DNA from: Aeriscardovia sp040773385
GTDB taxonomy: Bacteria; Actinomycetota; Actinomycetes; Actinomycetales; Bifidobacteriaceae
Assembly (NCBI GenBank): GCA_040773385.1
Contig: JAXGWH010000003.1
Coordinates: 1 to 64,000, forward strand
DNA: 64,000 nucleotides
Reading direction: 5' to 3'
In this document: positions 39,281 to 47,612 of the stretch, in pieces
How positions within the stretch are numbered: position 1 is the stretch's first letter
How the letters are laid out: the number at the start of each line of letters is the position of its first letter
Made by a program: the position numbers and the translations under genes
The notes under the pieces: model-generated
What the model was told of the DNA's origin: nothing
What the model saw: the letters and a program-made list of their open reading frames with translations, nothing else
Databases searched by the model: none

Positions 39281-39649
39281 ATGATTCAACAAGAGTCGCG
39301 ACTTCGCGTTGCCGACAACACGGGTGCCAAGGAGATCCTGACCATCCGCGTGCTCGGTGGCTCGAAGGTCCGCTACGCGGGCATCGGCGACGTCATCGTT
39401 GCAACCGTCAAGGACGCGATCCCTGGCGGCGCCGTCAAGCGGGGCGATGTCGTCAAGGCCGTTGTGGTCCGCACCAAGCAGGGAACCCGACGCAAGGACG
39501 GTTCGTATATTTCGTTCGATGAGAACGCCGCGGTCATCCTCGGCAGCGGTCATGAGCCCAAGGGCACCCGTATCTTCGGGCCGGTGGGCCGCGAGCTTCG
39601 TGACCATCAGTTCATGAAGATCGTCTCCCTCGCGCCGGAGGTGATTTGA
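39281..39649 (+). CDS. rplN: 50S ribosomal protein L14
   Basis: An interface protein forming an intersubunit bridge, 122 aa. It has MIQQESRLRVADNTGAKEIL and the GAVKRGDVVKAVVVRTKQG region, with DGSYISFDENAAVIL. It is the first spc-type gene; AAAGGAG precedes the ATG. Its stop TGA shares one base with the rplX start. Confidence 0.97.
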   Translation: MIQQESRLRVADNTGAKEILTIRVLGGSKVRYAGIGDVIVATVKDAIPGGAVKRGDVVKAVVVRTKQGTRRKDGSYISFDENAAVILGSGHEPKGTRIFGPVGRELRDHQFMKIVSLAPEVI

Positions 39650-39984
39650 TGGCAGCCAAGATCAAGACCGGCGATCTCGTCCAGGTGATCCGCGGCAAGG
39701 ACCGCGGCAAGCAGGGCAAGGTCCGTCAGATTCTCAAGGACAACCGCCTCATCGTCGAGGGCGTGCAGATGGTCAAGAAGCACATCCGCGCCAACCAGCA
39801 GGGCCAGCAGTCGGGCATCGTCTCGGCGGAGGCCCCGATCGACCGCTCCAACGTGATGGTCGTGGATCCTGAGAGCAAGAAGCCGACGCGTGTGGGCATC
39901 GTCGTCAAGCAGGAAGAGCGCGACGGCAAGCCGAAGACCGTGCGTGTCCGCGTCGCCAAGAAGTCTGGCAAGGAGCTGGCATGA
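39649..39984 (+). CDS. rplX: 50S ribosomal protein L24
   Basis: An assembly initiator of the large subunit, 111 aa. The KOW motif appears as IKTGDLVQVIRGKDRGKQGK, followed by KKHIRANQQGQQSGIVSAEA. ATG 39649 overlaps the rplN stop, and the gene overlaps rplE by ATGA. Confidence 0.97.
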   Translation: MAAKIKTGDLVQVIRGKDRGKQGKVRQILKDNRLIVEGVQMVKKHIRANQQGQQSGIVSAEAPIDRSNVMVVDPESKKPTRVGIVVKQEERDGKPKTVRVRVAKKSGKELA

Positions 39985-40547
39985 GCGATACCGCAGTCAA
40001 AGCAGAGCCTCGCCTCAAGAAGCAGTATGAGGACAAGGTCGTGCCGGAGCTGAAGAAGCAGTTCAAGTACGACAATGTCATGCAGATCCCGAAGATCGAG
40101 AAGATCATTGTCTCCATGGGCGTGGGTGCCGCCGCGCGCGACTCCAAGCTCATGGACGGCGCCGTCGCCGATCTCACCGCCATCACCGGCCAGAAGCCGA
40201 AGATCACCCGTGCCCGCAAGTCCGTCGCGCAGTTCCATCTGCGTGAGGGCCAGGCCATCGGTGCCTTCGTCACCCTGCGCGGCGACCGCATGTGGGAGTT
40301 CCTCGACCGTCTGCTCACGCTCGCGCTTCCCCGTACACGTGATTTCCGCGGCATCAGCCCTCGTCAGTTCGATGGCCACGGCAATTACAACTTCGGTGTG
40401 AACGAGCAGGACATCTTCATTGAGATTGATCCCGACAAGATCGACCACCGTCGTGGCATGGACTTCACCGTCGTCACCACGGCGAAGAGTGACGAGGAGG
40501 CCCGCGTCCTGCTCAAGGACCTCGGCTTCCCGTTCAGGGAGAAGTGA
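39981..40547 (+). CDS. rplE: 50S ribosomal protein L5
   Basis: It binds 5S rRNA in the central protuberance, 188 aa. It shows PKIEKIIVSMGVGAAARDSK, the ITGQKPKITRARKSVAQFHL block and RDFRGISPRQFDGHGNYNFG. It is translationally coupled to rplX by ATGA. Confidence 0.97.
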   Translation: MSDTAVKAEPRLKKQYEDKVVPELKKQFKYDNVMQIPKIEKIIVSMGVGAAARDSKLMDGAVADLTAITGQKPKITRARKSVAQFHLREGQAIGAFVTLRGDRMWEFLDRLLTLALPRTRDFRGISPRQFDGHGNYNFGVNEQDIFIEIDPDKIDHRRGMDFTVVTTAKSDEEARVLLKDLGFPFREK

Positions 40548-40550
40548 TTT

Positions 40551-40736
40551 ATGGCAAAGACTGCACTGAAGGTCAAGGCCGCGCGCAAGCCGAAGTTCAA
40601 GGTTCGTGCCTACACGCGATGCCAGCGTTGCGGCCGTCCGCACAGCGTCTATCGCAAGTTCGGCCTGTGCCGAATCTGCTTCCGTCAGCTCGCCCACTGG
40701 GGCGCGCTTCCTGGCGTGACGAAGTCCAGCTGGTGA
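40551..40736 (+). CDS. rpsN: 30S ribosomal protein S14, zinc-binding type
   Basis: A 61-aa short S14 of the type Z form. The four zinc ligands are Cys24, Cys27, Cys40 and Cys43 in CQRCGRP and GLCRIC. The short Cys-containing form is typical of Actinobacteria and Firmicutes; a longer Cys-less form may exist elsewhere in some genomes. It starts 3 nt after rplE. Confidence 0.97.
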   Translation: MAKTALKVKAARKPKFKVRAYTRCQRCGRPHSVYRKFGLCRICFRQLAHWGALPGVTKSSW

Positions 40737-40761
40737 AAATACAACGCTGAAGGTCCGTTGC

Positions 40762-40789
40762 CGCACCCGGTCCGAATCATCCGGGTGCG
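40762..40789 (+). other. hairpin between rpsN and rpsH
   Basis: CGCACCCGG (40762-40770) pairs with CCGGGTGCG (40781-40789); flanking CCG and CGG extend it after a bulge. No T tract. It lies in the 92-bp spacer before rpsH, the gene for S8, which is a translational regulator in E. coli. Confidence 0.65.
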
Positions 40790-40828
40790 ACGGCAGAAAC
40801 CACAGCGAGAAAGGGCACAAGCCCACTT

Positions 40829-41227
40829 ATGACAATGACAGATCCAATCGCAGACATGCTCACGCGTCTGCGCAACGCGAGCGCGGCGAAGCACGAGACC
40901 GTGTCGATGCCGTACTCCAAGTTCAAGGCAAACATCGCCCAGATCCTCAAGCGCGAAGGCTACATCAAGGACTTCGCCGCCAAGGACGCCAAGGTCGGCA
41001 AGGATCTTGAGATCACACTCAAGTACGGCAGCCACGGCGAGCAGAGCATCCAGGGCATCAAGCGCGTCTCCAAGCCGGGCCTGCGTCGTTACACCAAGTC
41101 CGACAGCCTGCCGATGCCGCTGGGCGGTCTGGGCACCGCGATCATCTCGACCTCCTCGGGCCTGATGACGCAGCGCGAGTGCCAGCAGCAGGGTATCGGC
41201 GGCGAGATCGTCGCCTACGTGTGGTGA
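40829..41227 (+). CDS. rpsH: 30S ribosomal protein S8
   Basis: A central-domain 16S-binding protein, 132 aa. It begins TDPIADMLTRLRNASAAKHE and ends GLMTQRECQQQGIGGEIVAY, the conserved S8 C-terminus. ATG 40829 or 40835 could be used; the GAGAAAGGG site is 13 nt before the first, which is long. Confidence 0.96.
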   Translation: MTMTDPIADMLTRLRNASAAKHETVSMPYSKFKANIAQILKREGYIKDFAAKDAKVGKDLEITLKYGSHGEQSIQGIKRVSKPGLRRYTKSDSLPMPLGGLGTAIISTSSGLMTQRECQQQGIGGEIVAYVW

Positions 41228-41239
41228 AAGGGGTAAGAC

Positions 41240-41779
41240 ATGGCTTCGCATATCGGTACGCGCCCCGTCACCATTCCTGAGGGCGTCACGGTCACCGTCA
41301 AGGACGGCGTCGTGGACGTCAAGGGCAAGCTCGGCGAGGATTCCTACACGCTGCCGTCGTCCATCGCGGCGAAGGTCGAGGACAACAAGGTCGTCGTCAC
41401 CCCGCTCGACAGCGAGGACGAGACCCGTGCCAAGCACGGTCTGGCCCGTTCCATCATCGCCTCCCTCGTGGAGGGCGTGACCAAGGGCTTCGAGAAGCAT
41501 CTCGAGATCGTCGGCACTGGTTATCGTGTCGCGCCGAAGGGCCAGGGGCTCACGTTCAGCCTCGGCTATTCGCACACGATCGACGTCGCCGCGCCGGAGG
41601 GCATCAAGCTCGCCGCGCCGGACCAGACGCACATCACCGTCTCGGGTATCGACAAGCAGAAGGTCGGCGAGATCGCGGCTCAGATCCGTCGTCTTCGTCC
41701 GCCGGAGCCTTACAAGGGCAAGGGCATCAAGTACGAGGGCGAGCACATCCGCCGCAAGGCCGGAAAGGCTGGTAAGTGA
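41240..41779 (+). CDS. rplF: 50S ribosomal protein L6
   Basis: It lies near the factor-binding region, 179 aa. It begins SHIGTRPVTIPEGVTVTV and contains GFEKHLEIVGTGYRVAPKGQ and the C-terminal RPPEPYKGKGIKYEGEHIRR, all conserved. GAAAGGGG precedes the ATG. Confidence 0.97.
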   Translation: MASHIGTRPVTIPEGVTVTVKDGVVDVKGKLGEDSYTLPSSIAAKVEDNKVVVTPLDSEDETRAKHGLARSIIASLVEGVTKGFEKHLEIVGTGYRVAPKGQGLTFSLGYSHTIDVAAPEGIKLAAPDQTHITVSGIDKQKVGEIAAQIRRLRPPEPYKGKGIKYEGEHIRRKAGKAGK

Positions 41780-41781
41780 TC

Positions 41782-42153
41782 ATGTCCGTCAAAATTTTCG
41801 GTAAGGGCAAGGCTGTCGCTCGCCAGCGTCGTCATATGCGTCTTCGCAAGAAGATCTCCGGCACCGCCGAGCAGCCGCGTCTGGTCGTATTCCGCTCCAA
41901 CAGGCACATGGAGGCCCAGCTCGTCGATGACACCAAGGGTGTCACCCTGGCCAGCGCCTCCACGCTGACGAAGGACTTCCAGGGCTTCAAGGGCACGAAG
42001 ACCGAGGCCGCCAAGAAGGTCGGCAGCCTCATCGCCGAGCGTGCCAAGAAGGCCGGTATCTCCAAGGCCGTCTTCGACCGTGGCGGGAACATGTTCCATG
42101 GACGTGTCGCCGCCGTGGCAGAGGGCGCCCGCGAAGGAGGCCTGGAGCTGTGA
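41782..42153 (+). CDS. rplR: 50S ribosomal protein L18
   Basis: It binds 5S rRNA with L5, 123 aa. It shows RRHMRLRKKISGTAEQPRLV and KKAGISKAVFDRGGNMFHGR. ATG 41782 is preferred over the overlapping GTG 41776. The 3' end overlaps rpsE by 4 nt (GTGA). Confidence 0.96.
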   Translation: MSVKIFGKGKAVARQRRHMRLRKKISGTAEQPRLVVFRSNRHMEAQLVDDTKGVTLASASTLTKDFQGFKGTKTEAAKKVGSLIAERAKKAGISKAVFDRGGNMFHGRVAAVAEGAREGGLEL

Positions 42154-42911
42154 GCGACGCAACAGAGAACAAGGATACGAACGTGGCAGAAGATACTCAG
42201 ACTGCGACTGCGGTCCAGGGCGCCGAGGCGCAGCAGGACCAGCAGGACAACAACGAGCGTCGTTCTCGCCGCTCCCAGCGTGGGGGCCGTTCCGACCGTC
42301 GCGGCCGTCGTGGCCGTCGAGACCGGAACAACCGCGAGGATGACATGCTCAACCGCGTGGTGACCATCAACCGTGTGTCGAAGACCCATAAGGGCGGCAA
42401 GACCCAGTCGTTCGCCGCGCTCGTGGTCGTCGGCGACGGCAAGGGCACCGTCGGCGTGGGCTATGGCAAGTCCCACGAGGTCCCGGCCGCCATCTCCAAG
42501 GGCGAGCTCGAGGCCCGCAAGCACATGTTCACCGTCCCGCGCATCCGCGGCACGGTGACCCACCCGGTGATCGGCCATGATTCGGCCGGTACCGTGCTCC
42601 TGCGCCCGGCCGCCCCGGGAACCGGCGTCATCGCCGGCGGTCCTGTGCGCGCCGTCCTGGAGTGCGCCGGCATCACCGACATCCTCTCCAAGTCCATGGG
42701 CTCGTCCAACGCCATCAACATCGTCAACGCGACGGTGAAGGCGCTCAAGTCCCTGGAGGAGCCGGAGGAGGTCGCCGCCCGTCGTGGTCTCACGCTTGAG
42801 GAGGTCGCCCCGGCGTCCCTCCTGCGTGCCCGTGCCGAGGGCATCGCCGCCGAGAAGAAGGCGCGCGAGGACAAGGCACAGGCCGCCGACCAGAACAAGG
42901 ACGGTGAGTGA
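42150..42911 (+). CDS. rpsE: 30S ribosomal protein S5 with long basic N-terminus
   Basis: It monitors decoding accuracy and helicase activity at mRNA entry, 253 aa versus 167 in E. coli. The core starts about residue 63 with EDDMLNRVVTINRVSKTHKG and includes GKSHEVPAAISKGELEARKH and GPVRAVLECAGITDILSKSM. The first 60 residues are Q/D-rich and then densely R/G/D-rich, as in many actinobacterial S5 proteins. The start is GTG 42150 behind AAGGAGG. Confidence 0.96.
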   Translation: MSDATENKDTNVAEDTQTATAVQGAEAQQDQQDNNERRSRRSQRGGRSDRRGRRGRRDRNNREDDMLNRVVTINRVSKTHKGGKTQSFAALVVVGDGKGTVGVGYGKSHEVPAAISKGELEARKHMFTVPRIRGTVTHPVIGHDSAGTVLLRPAAPGTGVIAGGPVRAVLECAGITDILSKSMGSSNAINIVNATVKALKSLEEPEEVAARRGLTLEEVAPASLLRARAEGIAAEKKAREDKAQAADQNKDGE

Positions 42912-43099
42912 TGGCTGATACGAAAAATCTGAAGATCACCCTCCACCATGGCGTCGCCGACGCGACCCACACCCAGAAGGCCGCGGTGCACACACTCGGT
43001 CTCCATAGGATCGGCCAGAGCGTCGTGCGCCCGGACGAGCCGAGCGTGCGCGGCCAGATCATGGTGGTCCGTCATCTCGTGAGCGTTGAGGAGGCCTGA
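42911..43099 (+). CDS. rpmD: 50S ribosomal protein L30
   Basis: A small large-subunit protein of 62 aa with the L30 pattern KAAVHTLGLHRIGQSVVRP and GQIMVVRHLVSVEE. The start ATG 42911 shares one base with the rpsE stop (TGATG). Confidence 0.95.
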   Translation: MADTKNLKITLHHGVADATHTQKAAVHTLGLHRIGQSVVRPDEPSVRGQIMVVRHLVSVEEA

Positions 43100-43100
43100 A

Positions 43101-43553
43101 ATGGCAGACAAGGCAAACATCCTGCAGATGCATGATCTGCGTCCTGCCGCAGGCGCCAAGAAGGCCCGCACCCGCATCGGCCGTGGCGAGGGCTCGAAGG
43201 GCAAGACCTCCGGCCGCGGCACGAAGGGAACGGGCGCACGTTACCAGGTGCGCCCCGGCTTCGAGGGCGGCCAGCTGCCGCTGTACATGCGCCTTCCGAA
43301 GCTGCGCGGCTTCAAGAGCCCGTTCCACAAGCAGTACCAGGTGATCAACCTCGACAAGCTCTCGCAGCTGTTCCCCGAGGGTGGCAAGGTCAGCGCTGCT
43401 GACCTCGTCGCCAAGGGCGCGGTGCGCGACGGCTACCCGGTGAAGGTCCTCGCCCAGGGCGAGGTCTCCGCCAAGTTCGAGCTCTCGGGCGTGTCCGCCT
43501 CGGCGTCCGCCCGTGACAAGATCACCAAGGCGGGCGGTTCCATCGCCGACTGA
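43101..43553 (+). CDS. rplO: 50S ribosomal protein L15
   Basis: A late-assembly protein, 150 aa. It has the Gly-rich head RTRIGRGEGSKGKTSGRGTK, the GFEGGQLPLYMRLPKLRGFK block and ends KAGGSIAD. ATG 43101 follows AGGAGG. Here the tight run of overlapping genes ends; a 261-bp gap leads to secY. Confidence 0.97.
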   Translation: MADKANILQMHDLRPAAGAKKARTRIGRGEGSKGKTSGRGTKGTGARYQVRPGFEGGQLPLYMRLPKLRGFKSPFHKQYQVINLDKLSQLFPEGGKVSAADLVAKGAVRDGYPVKVLAQGEVSAKFELSGVSASASARDKITKAGGSIAD

Positions 43554-43661
43554 GGCTGTCCGGACCACCTGTTGATCCTCTGAACCCGCTGATCGATCCA
43601 TTCCGCAAAAGCGTCATGGATCGGTGGGCCAGTTCGTCTGACGGTCGCAGAAAGACCGCCT

Positions 43662-43706
43662 GTGGCCCCTGACCGGTCATCCCGTATGACTGGCCGGGGG
43701 CTTTGC
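43662..43706 (+). terminator. hairpin between rplO and secY
   Basis: GCCCCTGACCGGTCAT pairs with ATGACTGGCCGGGGGC around a short CCCGT loop; only TTT follows. This strong stem would end or attenuate the ribosomal transcript before secY. Confidence 0.7.
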
Positions 43707-43753
43707 TATTCTTACTGGTAGTTTTTGTCTTTATGTGGGGCGTCTGTCTGCTT

Positions 43754-43788
43754 TTTTGGGCACGTCTCAGTCTTTTGGGCATGTCTCA
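43754..43788 (+). repeat. direct repeat before secY
   Basis: TTTTGGGCACGTCTCA (43754-43769) recurs as TTTTGGGCATGTCTCA (43773-43788), with one mismatch and a 19-bp period. It lies 27 bp before the secY start, in the presumed leader. Confidence 0.75.
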
Positions 43789-43814
43789 AAGGCAGCAGAA
43801 GAGGGGAGCCGTAG

Positions 43815-45173
43815 TTGAGAACGCTCATCCAGGCCTTTCGCACCAAGGAGCTGAGGAACAAGATCCTCTTCACCCTTGGAATTATCATTCTGTACCGGAT
43901 CGGATCGTTCATCCCGACCCCGGGTGTCGACTACAAGGCCGTGCATAAGTGCGTCACCGCGGCTACCAATGAGGACTTCGTCGGACTCGTCAACCTCTTC
44001 TCCGGCGGCGCGCTCCTGCAGCTGTCGATCTTTGCACTCGGCATCATGCCGTATATCACCGCCTCCATCGTTATCGAGCTGTTGCGCGTGGTCATCCCGC
44101 GTTTCGAGGCACTGCACAAGGAAGGCCAGTCCGGCCAGGCCAGGCTCACCGAGTACACCCGGTACCTCACCATCGGCCTTGCCCTGTTGCAGTCCACGAC
44201 CATCCTCGTCACGGCCCGTTCCGGCGCCCTCTTCAGCGGTGCGTGCACCGAGACCGTCATTCCCGACGGTTCTGTGTGGAACATGGCGTTCATGGTCATC
44301 GTCATGACCGGCGGCACCGGCCTGGTGATGTGGATGGCCGAGCTCATCACCGACCACGGTCTGGGCCAGGGCATGTCCGTGCTCATCTTCATCTCCATCT
44401 GCTCCGGCTTCCTGCCGCAGCTGTGGAGCATCGGCACGCAGGTGTCGTGGACGGCCTTCGGCATCGTCGTCGCCGTCCTGCTGTTCATCATGATCTTCGT
44501 CATCTTCGTCGAGCAGTCGCAGCGCCGCATCCCGGTGCAGTACACCCGCAGGATGATCGGTCGTCGTATGTATGGCGGCACCTCCACCTACATCCCGCTG
44601 AAGATCAACATGTCGGGCGTCATTCCGCCGATCTTTGCCTCTTCGATCCTCGCCATCCCGACGCTCATCGCCCAGTTTGGTTCCTCCGACCAGTCGTGGG
44701 TCAAGTGGATCAACTCGAACCTCGCGAACTCGACCACGGTGTGGTACATCGTGCTCTACTCCGTGATGATCGTGTTCTTCACCTTCTTCTACGCGTCGAT
44801 CACCTTCAATGCGGACGAGACGGCGGACGACATGAAAGAATACGGCGGCTTCATCCCCGGCATCCGTGCCGGCCATGACACAGCACGCTATCTCAACTAC
44901 GTGCTCGACCGGCTCAACACGGTCGGCGCCATCTACCTGCTCTTCGTCTCGCTGATCCCGACCGTGCTCATCCGCGCGCTCAGCATCAATGGCAGGCTCC
45001 CCTTCGGCGGCACGACGATCCTCATCATCGCCGGCGTCGGCCTCGACACGCTTCGCCAGGCGGCCGCACAGGTCGAGCAGTTCGATTACAAGGGCTTCCT
45101 GCCCAACACCTCCAAGGCAGCGGAGTCCTCGACAGCAAAGTCCTCGGCGGAAAAGGCCGTCGCCAAGGACTGA
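43815..45173 (+). CDS. secY: protein translocase subunit SecY
   Basis: The channel subunit of the Sec translocase, 452 aa with ten predicted membrane helices. It begins RTLIQAFRTKELRNKILFTL and shows SFIPTPGVDYKAV, the IMPYITASIVIELLRVVIPR block and the basic loop QSQRRIPVQYTRRMIGRRMY needed for SecA/ribosome binding. The start is TTG 43815 behind GAAGAGGGGAG; no ATG/GTG fits the conserved N-terminus better. The C-terminal Ser/Ala/Lys tail is short. Confidence 0.96.
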   Translation: MRTLIQAFRTKELRNKILFTLGIIILYRIGSFIPTPGVDYKAVHKCVTAATNEDFVGLVNLFSGGALLQLSIFALGIMPYITASIVIELLRVVIPRFEALHKEGQSGQARLTEYTRYLTIGLALLQSTTILVTARSGALFSGACTETVIPDGSVWNMAFMVIVMTGGTGLVMWMAELITDHGLGQGMSVLIFISICSGFLPQLWSIGTQVSWTAFGIVVAVLLFIMIFVIFVEQSQRRIPVQYTRRMIGRRMYGGTSTYIPLKINMSGVIPPIFASSILAIPTLIAQFGSSDQSWVKWINSNLANSTTVWYIVLYSVMIVFFTFFYASITFNADETADDMKEYGGFIPGIRAGHDTARYLNYVLDRLNTVGAIYLLFVSLIPTVLIRALSINGRLPFGGTTILIIAGVGLDTLRQAAAQVEQFDYKGFLPNTSKAAESSTAKSSAEKAVAKD

Positions 45174-45192
45174 GGGCCGTTCGTCCGTGACT

Positions 45193-45222
45193 GATGCCGG
45201 CGATCCTGCGATCGTCGGCATT
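45193..45222 (+). terminator. hairpin between secY and adk
   Basis: ATGCCGGCGATC pairs with GATCGTCGGCAT around CTGC, followed by TTTC. It is a weak terminator or attenuator. Confidence 0.55.
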
Positions 45223-45330
45223 TCTCATGTTTGGGACTCATGGCGGGGACAGTGATCTGTTTTGACCCGATCCGGACACTGATCTGCTCTTATCCAATCA
45301 ATCATCACCAACATCGCGAAAGGAGAGACA

Positions 45331-45903
45331 ATGCGTCTTCTCATAATGGGCCCGCAGGGCGTCGGCAAAGGCACCCAGGCCGAGCGCCTCTGCGCGCACT
45401 ATTCCATCACCCACATCGCCACCGGCGACATCTTCCGTGACAACATCAAAGGCGGCACCGCACTTGGCAAGGAGGCCAAGTCGTATATCGACAAAGGCCA
45501 GCTCGTGCCCGACGAGGTGACGAACCGCCTCGTCGAGGACCGCCTGTCCAAGGATGATGTGAAGAACGGCTGGATCCTCGACGGTTATCCGCGCAACGCC
45601 GGCCAGGTCGAGGCACTCGACGCGATGCTTGCAAAACTCGGCACGCCGCTCGACGCGGTCGTCGCCCTGGAGGCCGACCGTGACGTGCTGCTCGAGCGCA
45701 TGGCGAAGCGCGCACAGATCGAAGGCCGCTCCGATGACAATCCGGAGACCATCAAGGCGCGTCTCGCCGTCTATGACAAACAGACGAAGCCGCTGCTCGA
45801 CACCTATGAGAAGCGCGGCCTCCTCGTACGGATCAACGGCGTGGGCTCCATCGAGTCCATCACCGACGACATCGTCAGCAAGCTCGACGCCAGGGCACAG
45901 TGA
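45331..45903 (+). CDS. adk: adenylate kinase
   Basis: It interconverts 2 ADP with ATP and AMP, 190 aa. The P-loop is GPQGVGKGTQ at residue 7, with DGYPRN and the AMP-binding TGDIFRDNI. The lid is the short form, with no four-Cys zinc lid and no long insert, as in other actinobacterial Adk. AAAGGAGAG precedes the ATG. In many genomes adk follows secY directly, as here. Confidence 0.96.
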   Translation: MRLLIMGPQGVGKGTQAERLCAHYSITHIATGDIFRDNIKGGTALGKEAKSYIDKGQLVPDEVTNRLVEDRLSKDDVKNGWILDGYPRNAGQVEALDAMLAKLGTPLDAVVALEADRDVLLERMAKRAQIEGRSDDNPETIKARLAVYDKQTKPLLDTYEKRGLLVRINGVGSIESITDDIVSKLDARAQ

Positions 45904-46006
45904 CGTCTGGCATGGGCGCAGCGATGCCCGGCAAACGAAAGTGATGCCAAGGCAGCGGTGCCCGGACGGAGTCGCGGACGGCCGAAGCGACCAGAGGCCG
46001 GCCGGA

Positions 46007-46093
46007 CACAGGACGGTGTCGGCCGGACAGGCGCCGACCGTGGTCGGATGGGCACAGGACGGTGTGGGCCGGACAGGCGCCGATCGCGGTCGG
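46007..46093 (+). repeat. tandem repeat with 46-bp period upstream of infA
   Basis: Two 41-bp segments, 46007-46047 and 46053-46093, match at 38 positions. Each has a GGCCGGACAGGCGCCGA core. They lie between adk and the infA -10 box. No coding function is evident. Confidence 0.85.
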
Positions 46094-46112
46094 CGTATGT
46101 CACCTGTGCCGT

Positions 46113-46118
46113 TATACT
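46113..46118 (+). promoter_or_regulatory. -10 box of the infA-rpoA operon
   Basis: TATACT fits the consensus well; no good -35 box is apparent at 17 bp. It would give a leader of about 55 nt before ATG 46180. Confidence 0.6.
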
Positions 46119-46179
46119 AAGAGTTTGGTGTGTCTTCAGCAGGGCACACACAGGTCTCACGAAGAGGATGATACGTTCA

Positions 46180-46398
46180 ATGGCAAAAGCCGGTGTGATT
46201 GAGGTCGAAGGCACGGTCGTGGAATCATTGCCCAACGCGATGTTCCGCGTCGAGCTGGAGAACAAGCATGTTGTTCTGGCCACCATTTCTGGCAAGATGC
46301 GCAAGAATTACATCCGTATCCTGCCCAATGACCGCGTCGTCCTTGAGATGAGCCCGTATGATCTGACCCGTGGTCGGATCACGTACCGCTACAAGTAA
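46180..46398 (+). CDS. infA: translation initiation factor IF-1
   Basis: It blocks the A site during initiation, 72 aa. The OB-fold sequence is typical: GVIEVEGTVVESLPNAMFRV, the IRILPNDRVVLEMSPYDLTR block and GRITYRYK at the end. ATG 46180 is chosen because the IF-1 family starts with M-A-K. It opens the alpha-type operon ahead of rpmJ. Confidence 0.97.
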   Translation: MAKAGVIEVEGTVVESLPNAMFRVELENKHVVLATISGKMRKNYIRILPNDRVVLEMSPYDLTRGRITYRYK

Positions 46399-46419
46399 TC
46401 GCAAGGCAGTAGAGGAATT

Positions 46420-46533
46420 ATGAAGGTCAAGCCGAGTGTGAAGCGGATCTGCGAGCATTGCCGCATCATCCGTCGCCACGGCCGCGTCATGGTCATCTGC
46501 TCCAACCCGCGCCACAAGCAGCGTCAGGGCTGA
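46420..46533 (+). CDS. rpmJ: 50S ribosomal protein L36
   Basis: The smallest ribosomal protein, 37 aa. It is the zinc-binding form with Cys11, Cys14, Cys27 and His32 (KRICEHCRIIRRHGRVMVIC). The start is ATG 46420 behind AGAGGA. A 142-bp spacer with small hairpins follows. Confidence 0.96.
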   Translation: MKVKPSVKRICEHCRIIRRHGRVMVICSNPRHKQRQG

Positions 46534-46675
46534 GCGGAAGCCGAGCGGCGAATTCATATAACCAAAAGACAGGTGCTGGATCAACCCCGAGAGGGGGAAC
46601 CCCGGGCACGGAGGCCCAGGCCGCACAGTGCGGACGATCCGGCGCACAACCTCCGTTGAAATAGAAGGAATCGCA

Positions 46676-47059
46676 ATGGCACGTCTTGCCGGAGTCGACA
46701 TTCCGAATGAGAAGCGCATTGAGGTCGCCCTCACCTATATCTATGGTGTCGGCAACACCCGCGCGAAGGAGACCCTGGCGGCCACGGGCATCAACCCGGA
46801 CACCAGGACTCGCGATCTGACCGATGACCAGCTTCTGGCCCTCCGTGACTATCTCGAGGGCAACTACACGATCGAGGGTGATCTTCGTCGTGAGGTCGAG
46901 GCTGATATTCGCCGCAAGATCCAGATCAACTGCTATCAGGGCATCCGCCATCGTCGTCATCTCCCTGTTCATGGCCAGCGCACGAAGACCAACGCCCGTA
47001 CCCGCAAGGGCCCGAAGCGCACCGTGGCCGGCAAGAAGAAGGCACTCGCCAAGAAGTGA
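46676..47059 (+). CDS. rpsM: 30S ribosomal protein S13
   Basis: A head protein forming bridges to the large subunit, 127 aa. It begins RLAGVDIPNEKRIEVALTYI and ends with the basic tRNA-contacting tail RTKTNARTRKGPKRTVAGKK. ATG 46676 follows AGAAGGAA; the upstream in-frame codons lack homology. Confidence 0.97.
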   Translation: MARLAGVDIPNEKRIEVALTYIYGVGNTRAKETLAATGINPDTRTRDLTDDQLLALRDYLEGNYTIEGDLRREVEADIRRKIQINCYQGIRHRRHLPVHGQRTKTNARTRKGPKRTVAGKKKALAKK

Positions 47060-47115
47060 GCGGGATGCTTCCTCCGTGGAGCACACAATCGTCGAATTGA
47101 CAGAATAGAGGAGAT

Positions 47116-47526
47116 ATGGCAGCAGCCAACCAGAGCGCCGCGAAGGGCAAGAACACCGCCCGTCGCCATACGCGCAAGTCTGTCCCGATGGGTCAGGCCC
47201 ACATCAAGTCCACGTTCAACAACACCATTGTCAACATCACCGATCCGTCCGGCAAAGTCCTCGCCTGGGCGTCCGGTGGTGATGTCGGTTTCAAGGGTTC
47301 GCGCAAGTCCACCCCGTTCGCGGCCGGTATGGCCGCCGAGGCGGCGGCCCGCAAGGCCATGGAGCACGGCGTCAAGAAGGTCGACGTGTTCGTCAAGGGC
47401 CCGGGTTCCGGCCGTGAGACCGCGATCCGCTCCCTGCAGTCCGCCGGTCTCGAGGTGGGCTCCATCACCGACGTCACGCCGCAGGCTTTCAACGGCGTCC
47501 GTCCCCCCAAGCGCCGTCGCGTCTGA
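47116..47526 (+). CDS. rpsK: 30S ribosomal protein S11
   Basis: A platform protein near the E site, 136 aa. It shows HIKSTFNNTIVNITDPSGKV, VGFKGSRKSTPFAAGMAAE and the ending DVTPQAFNGVRPPKRRRV, which is diagnostic. AGAGGAG precedes the ATG. Confidence 0.97.
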   Translation: MAAANQSAAKGKNTARRHTRKSVPMGQAHIKSTFNNTIVNITDPSGKVLAWASGGDVGFKGSRKSTPFAAGMAAEAAARKAMEHGVKKVDVFVKGPGSGRETAIRSLQSAGLEVGSITDVTPQAFNGVRPPKRRRV

Positions 47527-47612
47527 CGCTGCGAGCAGCGAGAAAAAACCACAATCCACCCGCGCGGGCCGGCCATTCTAGATCACCGGCCCAAGCTGAA
47601 AGGATGTAGAAA

